In this document: piece by piece, positions 58,981 to 64,000 of the stretch
Layout: each line of letters opens with the position of its first letter
Position numbering within the stretch: position 1 is the first letter of the stretch
Notes under the pieces: generated by a model
The model's input: only the letters and a program-made list of their open reading frames with translations
Databases searched by the model: none
What the model was told of the DNA's origin: nothing
Assembly (NCBI GenBank): GCA_965237775.1
Contig: OZ250155.1
Span: 4,278,001-4,342,000 of the forward strand
Length of the DNA: 64,000 nucleotides
Direction: 5' to 3'
From: CATOSP01 sp965237775
GTDB lineage: Bacteria > Chloroflexota > Dehalococcoidia > Lucifugimonadales > UBA3495
Translations under genes and position numbers: made by a program

Positions 58981-60780
58981 ATGTTGAAGAACATACAAAT
59001 TATGCACATATTCCGTCGAGGCGGTGTAAGCCTCCTGGCCTTTCTCATGATATTAGTCCTCGCATGTGGCGGGGCGGAGGCGCCGGCGACATCCGCACCG
59101 GCGGCTCCAGTTGCCGACCCAACGGCTGTACCTCGCCAGGAGCCCACTGCGGGAATCGCCGCCACCAAAGCCATGGAACAGAAGGCTGAACCAACTGAGG
59201 CCCCCGCCCAGGTCAGCATAGAGAGCGCCCGCGATACCGTCGTCATCGTGACCAACGAAGAACCCACCACCCTGGGAGCCGCCAGCCAGAACTGCGGCGG
59301 CAACATCCAGAACACTGTCTGCGACGACATAGCTAGCGATCCCCTCACTTGGATCGACAGCGAGACATTCGAGGTCGTACCTCTGCAGCCGGTGGATAGC
59401 TGGGAGCAGATAGACCCGAAGCGTTGGCGCTTCCATCTCAAGGACGGCGTCACATTCCACAACGGAGCGCCCTGGAACGCCGAGCAAGCCGCCTTTTGGA
59501 TCGATTTCTTCGGCGACGAGGAGACCAGCGGCCACGGTAATGGCAATGATTTCAGCTTCCACGGCGTGTTCAGCGGCGAAGCGGTGGACAGGTTGACTCT
59601 CGACATAGTATGTAAACTCGCCTGCCCCATTCTCCCGCGCACTGTGATCTTCACCAAGTTCCAGGACGTTGGCTGGTTCGAGAACGCCACAGAGGACGAA
59701 GTCGAGACCATGACCGTGGGCCTGGGACCCTATAAGATCGTGAATTGGCAGCGTGGCATCCAGGTGGAGTTGGAGAAGAACGAAGCCTACTTGCCCAATG
59801 CAGCCCGTGATGCGCAAGCTCCGATCCTCCAGACCGTTATCCAGCAGTGGCGCAACGAGCCCCTGGTCCGGGCTGCCATGCTGGAGGCTGGAGAAGCGGA
59901 CTGGGCTGAGATCAACCTCGACGACACCAGCCGAGCGCCCAAGTTCAAGGTCGCCACCAACAATGAAGCCTACGTATACACTATGGATACAGTATATCAC
60001 CCGGAGCTACGTAAAGTGGAGGTAAGGGAGGCGCTCAACCTGGCCATCGATTGCGAGAAGTTGATGGCCCAGCTTTATGACAATCTGCTGAAATGCTATG
60101 GCAATATCGCCCAGAAAGGCACGGTCGGAATCACCGACGAAAACTCCAAGCCCTACGGTTACGACCCGGACCGCGCCAGGGAACTGTTAGCACAGGCCAA
60201 CTACGATCCCGCCAACGAGATAGTCCTCAGCAAAAGGTCCCAGCGCGTACCCAAGGATGTGGAGTACGGCGAGGCAGTGGTGTCCTACTGGAGGGAAGTA
60301 GGCGTTAACGCCAGACTGAACGTAGTCGAGTCGAAGGTGCATGGAGACATCGGCCGCTCCCATTGCTCCAGGGGACGCACCAGGACGGAAATATATGCGG
60401 CCCCAGGAGAGACACTTTTGGAAAAGTGCCGCGCCCTGGGTGTCTCCGAGCCGCTCTTCACGTCGTCCAATCTCACCGCGCCGGCCACCTCCACTGAGTC
60501 GCTTGATTTCTCGCGCCAGGCTATCCTCCGTAATAGCTGCTTCACCAGCGGAAAGATCTGTGAAGACGACCTGGAAAAGATGATAGAGATCGCGATGGCC
60601 ACCGACACTGGTCCCGAGCGCACCCGGCGCATGGTGGAGATCGCGGACCACGTCCACAACCACTTCCACTTCGTGCCCAACTTCATGAACGTTGTCGTCT
60701 ACGGCCTATCAGAATACCTGGAATGGGAGCCCAACTACGCTCCGAGGATCCGGGCCAACACTATGTACTTCACCCAATAG
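58981..60780 (+). CDS. ABC transporter substrate-binding lipoprotein, family 5 (peptide/nickel type)
   Basis: 599 residues. Lipobox VLAC at about residue 24, a Pro/Ala/Thr linker, then the SBP_bac_5 domain: VIVTNEEPTTLG, the RWRFHLKDGVTFHNGAPWNAEQAAF segment, GLGPYKIVNW, and LRKVEVREALNLAIDCEKL. It captures an oligopeptide or similar ligand outside the membrane for the two permeases downstream. GGGAGG lies 7 bases before the ATG. The residues at 450-510 hold extra Cys (HCSRG, KCRAL) and a longer loop than usual. Last 30 bases belong to a tandem duplication. Confidence 0.92.
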   Translation: MLKNIQIMHIFRRGGVSLLAFLMILVLACGGAEAPATSAPAAPVADPTAVPRQEPTAGIAATKAMEQKAEPTEAPAQVSIESARDTVVIVTNEEPTTLGAASQNCGGNIQNTVCDDIASDPLTWIDSETFEVVPLQPVDSWEQIDPKRWRFHLKDGVTFHNGAPWNAEQAAFWIDFFGDEETSGHGNGNDFSFHGVFSGEAVDRLTLDIVCKLACPILPRTVIFTKFQDVGWFENATEDEVETMTVGLGPYKIVNWQRGIQVELEKNEAYLPNAARDAQAPILQTVIQQWRNEPLVRAAMLEAGEADWAEINLDDTSRAPKFKVATNNEAYVYTMDTVYHPELRKVEVREALNLAIDCEKLMAQLYDNLLKCYGNIAQKGTVGITDENSKPYGYDPDRARELLAQANYDPANEIVLSKRSQRVPKDVEYGEAVVSYWREVGVNARLNVVESKVHGDIGRSHCSRGRTRTEIYAAPGETLLEKCRALGVSEPLFTSSNLTAPATSTESLDFSRQAILRNSCFTSGKICEDDLEKMIEIAMATDTGPERTRRMVEIADHVHNHFHFVPNFMNVVVYGLSEYLEWEPNYAPRIRANTMYFTQ

Positions 60781-60830
60781 GGTGAACGGGCCAACACTAT
60801 GTACTTCACCCAATAGGGTGAACGGGCCAA
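60751..60830. repeat. 36-bp tandem duplication at the 3' end of the binding-protein gene
   Basis: The unit starting CGGGCCAACACTATGTACTT and ending CACCCAATAGGGTGAA occurs at 60751-60786 and 60787-60822, followed by the first 8 bases of a third copy. The first copy contains the stop codon of the gene. Confidence 0.95.
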
Positions 60831-60840
60831 CTCGCTAACC

Positions 60841-60881
60841 CAACCACCTCGCCTCTAAGATTATTCGAGGCGAGGTGGTTG
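60841..60881 (+). terminator. Intercistronic hairpin between binding protein and permease
   Basis: CAACCACCTCGCCTC (60841-60855) and GAGGCGAGGTGGTTG (60867-60881) pair over 15 bp with an 11-base AT-rich loop. No T tract follows, so partial termination or protection of the binding-protein mRNA end is likely, giving more binding protein than permease. Confidence 0.65.
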
Positions 60882-60906
60882 ACTCTAACCGAGCCGAGGG
60901 AATGCA

Positions 60907-61836
60907 GTGCGCAACTACATGATCCGCAGGGCAGGGCATTCCGTCTTTATTGTCCTGGGCTTGATGGCGCTGCTGTTCTTCGCCACCAACGTCCTGGGCG
61001 ATCCGGTGGAGTTGTTGCTTAGCGACGACGCTACGGACCAGCAAATCGATGCCCTACGGAAGCAATACGGTTTCGACCGTCCCCTGCACGTCAGGTTCGG
61101 GGAGTTCTTCGGAAACATCTTCAAGGGGGACTTCGGACGGTCCTACCGGTTCCATCTGGAAGCTCGCGACCTGGTATTGGAGCGGCTGCCCAACACCGCT
61201 TTACTAGCCTTAGTCGCCTGGTCCCTCGGAGCCCTGGGGATACCAATTGGCATGATCGCCGCCAGGCGTCCTCGCGGGATGATGGACCGCATCGTGAACA
61301 TCCTTTCCTTCGCGATTATCTCCATCCCGGACTTCTGGCTAGCCCTGATGATTATCCTTTTGGTGGCAGTGCAATTCGATTTGCTGCCAACATCCGGGTT
61401 CAACGGACTTGGCCCCCAGGGGTGGAAGTACCTGGTCCTGCCGGCCATCGCCCTATGCCCCCGGGTGATGGGGCGCAACGCCCAGATCACCCGCGCCGTA
61501 ATGATCGACGAAATGGGTAAGCAGTACGTGGCCACCGCGCGGGCCAAGGGATTGGCGGAAAAGACCGTACTCTATAGGCACGTACTCAAAAACGCCTCCA
61601 TCGCCATCGTTACCGTGATGGGCGCGGAAATGGCCGGCTTTATGAACGGGGCCACGATCATCGAGATCATATTCGGCTGGCCGGGGTTGGGGAAGCTACT
61701 CATTGACGCGATTTACGTGAGGGACCTGCCGGTCATCACCGCCACGGTATTTACGGTGGCCCTGATGGTGATGGTCATTAATCTAATTGTGGACCTGGTT
61801 TATACCTGGTTAGACCCGCGGATCTCATACAAGTAA
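60907..61836 (+). CDS. ABC transporter permease, DppB/OppB type
   Basis: 309 residues from GTG with GAGGGA upstream. Six membrane helices. The N-terminus MIRRAGHSVFIVLGLMALLF and the loop LRKQYGFDRPLHVRFGEFF are typical of DppB, and the EAA loop MGKQYVATARAKGLAEKTVLYRHVLKNA contacts the ATPase. Partner of the permease 43 bases downstream. Confidence 0.92.
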   Translation: MRNYMIRRAGHSVFIVLGLMALLFFATNVLGDPVELLLSDDATDQQIDALRKQYGFDRPLHVRFGEFFGNIFKGDFGRSYRFHLEARDLVLERLPNTALLALVAWSLGALGIPIGMIAARRPRGMMDRIVNILSFAIISIPDFWLALMIILLVAVQFDLLPTSGFNGLGPQGWKYLVLPAIALCPRVMGRNAQITRAVMIDEMGKQYVATARAKGLAEKTVLYRHVLKNASIAIVTVMGAEMAGFMNGATIIEIIFGWPGLGKLLIDAIYVRDLPVITATVFTVALMVMVINLIVDLVYTWLDPRISYK

Positions 61837-61879
61837 CGAGCGTCAAGCGCCACTTCGGGCGCTTGGACAGGGTAACGAC

Positions 61880-62869
61880 GTGCAAGACACTACAATAAGC
61901 CTGGAACGCAGAGCCAACCCGATTAAGGCTATCTGGCGGCATTCTCTATTCCAGGCGTTCTTGAATGACCGGATCACAATGGTGTCTGGGGCGTTCATAT
62001 TTCTGATCGTCGTCGCGGTTGTGTTCGCGCCGTTCACTGCCCCCCACAAACCCGAGGAGCTGCAACTAGACCTCCGGCACCTTCCTCCTTTCTCGTACGG
62101 AATAGCGACTGTCAAGGACACGGCGGCCAGGGACGTGCAGGAGGAACGGTACTTCATTCTAGGCACTGACCACCTGGGAAGGGACCTGGTTAGCCGCCTG
62201 ATTTATGGTGGACGCATCTCCATCGCAGTGGGATTCCTGGGAGTGGTGGTCTCGGGCTCGATAGGCGTATTTCTCGGGATGGTGTCCGGGTATTACAAGG
62301 GCATCATAGACGACGTCATCATGAGGGCAGTGGACGTCTTCATGTCCATACCTCTTTTATTCCTGGCTTTAATGGTGATATTCGTCCTCGGCCCCAGCTT
62401 CAAGAACATCATCATCGTGTTCGCGGTAGCCCGCTGGATGCTCTACTGCCGGATTACCCGCGGCGTGGTGATGTCCCTGCGGGAACAGAGCTTCGTGGAC
62501 GCTGCCCACGCCATCGGCTGTAGCGATTGGCGTATCCTCACCCGTCACATGCTGCCCAACCTCTTTACTCCCATACTGACTCTGGCCGCGCTGGACGTCC
62601 CCGCGAACATTTTGACCGAGTCCGCCCTCAGCTTCCTGGGGTTGGGCATACAGCCTCCAGAATCGTCTTGGGGGCTTATGCTGGCGTCGGGCCGCGAGTA
62701 CATTACGTCCGCATGGTGGATAGTGGTGGTGCCGGGCGTGGCCATTTTCCTAACAGCCCTGTCGTTTAACCTTTTCGGGGTCTGGATGAGGGCGGTCAGC
62801 GACCCGCTGCAAAGGTGGCGTTGGCTCAAAGCCACCAAGGAGTCTAGGGAAGCCGGGGTATCGCGTTAG
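61880..62869 (+). CDS. ABC transporter permease, DppC/OppC type
   Basis: 329 residues from GTG. The N-terminal OppC extension (FLNDRITMVSGAFIFLIVVAVV), HxLGTDHLGRDLVSRLIYGGRIS-like segment FILGTDHLGRDLVSRLIYG, five further helices and the EAA loop QSFVDAAHAIGCSDWRILTRHMLPN are all present. No dppD/dppF ATPase genes follow before the IS, so they are elsewhere or were separated by the insertion. Confidence 0.92.
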   Translation: MQDTTISLERRANPIKAIWRHSLFQAFLNDRITMVSGAFIFLIVVAVVFAPFTAPHKPEELQLDLRHLPPFSYGIATVKDTAARDVQEERYFILGTDHLGRDLVSRLIYGGRISIAVGFLGVVVSGSIGVFLGMVSGYYKGIIDDVIMRAVDVFMSIPLLFLALMVIFVLGPSFKNIIIVFAVARWMLYCRITRGVVMSLREQSFVDAAHAIGCSDWRILTRHMLPNLFTPILTLAALDVPANILTESALSFLGLGIQPPESSWGLMLASGREYITSAWWIVVVPGVAIFLTALSFNLFGVWMRAVSDPLQRWRWLKATKESREAGVSR

Positions 62870-63112
62870 GTAGGGACTCGGCCCGATATGAGAGCCCTCC
62901 GGGTGTCCGGCATCAACCCATCGGACCGGGCTCCGTTGAGGTCTGGGCGCCACCCTTCTTTCGCAGGTTACTCTGTCGGACTTGCCTCATTCCGACCGCT
63001 CCCGCCGCTTGGTTGTTCCCCCTGCCCGGTAATTCACGATCTCCTGAAGGTGGCATTGTAACTGGAGATTGGCAATCTATACTTGTCCCACACAAGCCAC
63101 CAAGGAGAAGAG

Positions 63113-63274
63113 ATGTTAGCTGGCCTTATTGCCGGGTCGGTCGCCGCTATCGTGGCCTCCCTCGTGTCCCTGCCGCTGTACTCGCCTCTGGACAGCGTCT
63201 TCAACACGGTGACGGTGACAATCGCGTCGCTGATCGTGGGTATGGCGTCCGGGATACTCTGGACAAGCCTGGCG
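63113..63274 (+). pseudogene. Small membrane protein gene disrupted by the IS66-family element
   Basis: AAGGAGAAGAG precedes ATG. Fifty-four codons (LAGLIAGSVAAIVASLVSLP, then TVTIASLIVGMASGILWTSLA), two hydrophobic segments, run straight into the IS left end at 63275 and stop 18 bases inside it. The natural 3' end should lie beyond the right end of the IS, outside the window. Confidence 0.6.
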
Positions 63275-64000
63275 GTAACTGTTCAGAGTTGAGGGGATGG
63301 ATTAGTTAAAACTTGCTTGGGAAGTTCGGTGCGTCGGGTCGTCGGTTATGTTAAATCAGGAGGATGGAGAACAAGGTAGACCTGAGGACGGCCAGCCGGG
63401 AGGCGCTGTTGGCGGTGATTGCGCGGCAGCAGGCGGTCATCGACGAGTTGCAGCGGCGGATAGCGGCGTTGGAAGGGGGTCTCAAGGGCAAAGGGCGGCC
63501 CGGAATGCCGGGCAACAAACCGGGTGCAAAGTCAGAGCCGGCCGAGAAGAAGGAGCCAAGAAAGCCCCGGCCCCACGGCTTTAGCCGTCGGCGCACGGTG
63601 GCGGCTCACCAGGTGGAACATGTCTTGGACTCCTGTCCGGAGTGTGGCACCGGGTTGGTTGGGGGTTGGCCGCAGCGGACTCGGGAAGTCATCGATATCC
63701 CAGTGGCTCCGGTGGAGGTCACGGAGCACGTTTTCGTGACCCGGGTCTGCCCAGTATGTGAACGGCGCCGGACCCCCAAGACGGACTTGGGCGGTGGGGT
63801 AATCGGTCGGGGACGGTTGGGAGCCAACTTGGTCTCATTGATCGCTGGCCTGCGGGAAGAGGGCCGGTTGCCCCTTCGGACCATCCAATGGTATCTGGAG
63901 ACCGTCCACCAGTTGCGCTTGAGCGTTGGGGGAATCACCCAGGTCCTCCACGGCGTGGCCCGGCAAGCCCAACCGGCGGTGGCCGAGGTGCTGGAACTAG
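63275..64000 (+). mobile_element. IS66-family insertion sequence, left part
   Basis: Left terminal repeat GTAACTGTTCAGAGTTGAGG begins at 63275; GTAA ends are a family hallmark. A transposase gene starts 89 bases in and runs off the window. The absence of tnpA and tnpB before it suggests the ISBst12-like subgroup. The same ends occur on the miniature elements at 15131 and 50229. Confidence 0.9.
63364..64000 (+). CDS. IS66-family transposase (TnpC-like), N-terminal part
   Basis: 212 codons open to the right edge. A leucine-zipper-like N-terminus (ALLAVIARQQAVIDELQRRI) is followed by a basic, Pro-rich stretch (GKGRPGMPGNKPGAKSEP), then a zinc-binding domain with CPEC (about 95-98) and CPVC (about 131-134), and the start of the catalytic region (GRGRLGANLVSLIAGLREEG, LSVGGITQVL). 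The DDE core lies beyond the window. AGGAGG directly abuts the ATG, an unusually tight spacing that may limit expression. Confidence 0.9.
   Translation, partial: MENKVDLRTASREALLAVIARQQAVIDELQRRIAALEGGLKGKGRPGMPGNKPGAKSEPAEKKEPRKPRPHGFSRRRTVAAHQVEHVLDSCPECGTGLVGGWPQRTREVIDIPVAPVEVTEHVFVTRVCPVCERRRTPKTDLGGGVIGRGRLGANLVSLIAGLREEGRLPLRTIQWYLETVHQLRLSVGGITQVLHGVARQAQPAVAEVLEL

Noticed and set aside
59053..60000. 315-codon minus-strand open frame opposite the binding-protein gene
   Set aside because: Antisense to a gene with an unambiguous SBP_bac_5 domain and promoter; composition is typical of a shadow frame.

Overview
This 64 kb window looks like chromosomal DNA of a free-living bacterium, most likely a Chloroflexota lineage of the Dehalococcoidia/SAR202 type. 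That placement is an inference from gene content: three luciferase-like flavin monooxygenases, two carboxymuconolactone-decarboxylase proteins, three MFS exporters, an epoxide hydrolase, a GMC oxidoreductase, an enolase-superfamily remnant, Pro/Thr-rich lipoproteins, high GC and frequent TTG/GTG starts. No rRNA or CRISPR array is present. Two tRNA genes are visible (Gly-CCC, Thr-CGU).

Layout. 1-7 kb: tail of a serine hydrolase, a Gfo/Idh/MocA oxidoreductase, an alpha/beta hydrolase, then miaB-nadA and a Uma2-type nuclease. 7-11 kb: five minus-strand genes for exported proteins of unknown function, at least two of them clear paralogs and a third a probable one, headed by a broken LuxR-type regulator and a palindromic operator candidate. 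11.7-24 kb: housekeeping (nadC, dtd, FmdB zinc ribbon, rpsU, cysteine desulfurase, PAC2) mixed with small catabolic enzymes. 24-32.5 kb: minus-strand run of transporter, epoxide hydrolase, DUF255 thioredoxin-fold protein and a larE-larB-MFS cluster for the nickel-pincer cofactor. 32.5-35.2 kb: a small degenerate integrative element between a tRNA-Thr gene and a 16-bp copy of its 3' end, carrying an orphan HsdR_N/DUF4357 protein and a lipoprotein; a hicAB toxin-antitoxin pair lies just outside. 36-56 kb: catabolic enzymes (probable fluoroacetate-dehalogenase homolog, amidase, flavin monooxygenases, GMC oxidoreductase, DHDPS-like lyase), a SRAP DNA-repair protein, GH15 glycosidase and a HelD-like helicase. 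56-64 kb: a very divergent PEP-carboxykinase-fold protein, a peptide/nickel-type ABC importer (binding protein plus two permeases) and the left end of an IS66-family insertion sequence running off the window.

Two families of miniature transposable elements can be delimited to the base. One is 109 bp (three copies) with 3-bp TWA target duplications. The other is about 100 bp (two copies), with GTAACTGTTCAGA ends and 8-bp duplications, and its ends match the IS66 element at the right edge, its likely source of transposase. Several genes are decaying: a LuxR regulator (in-frame TAG), a VOC protein (Trp to TGA), an enolase-superfamily gene lacking its N-terminal domain, an integrase fragment, and a small membrane protein cut by the IS.

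No known defence, secretion or biosynthetic system is complete here. The best candidate for something undescribed is the five-gene exported-protein operon at 7.2-10.9 kb; the PEPCK-like protein at 56-58 kb is second.
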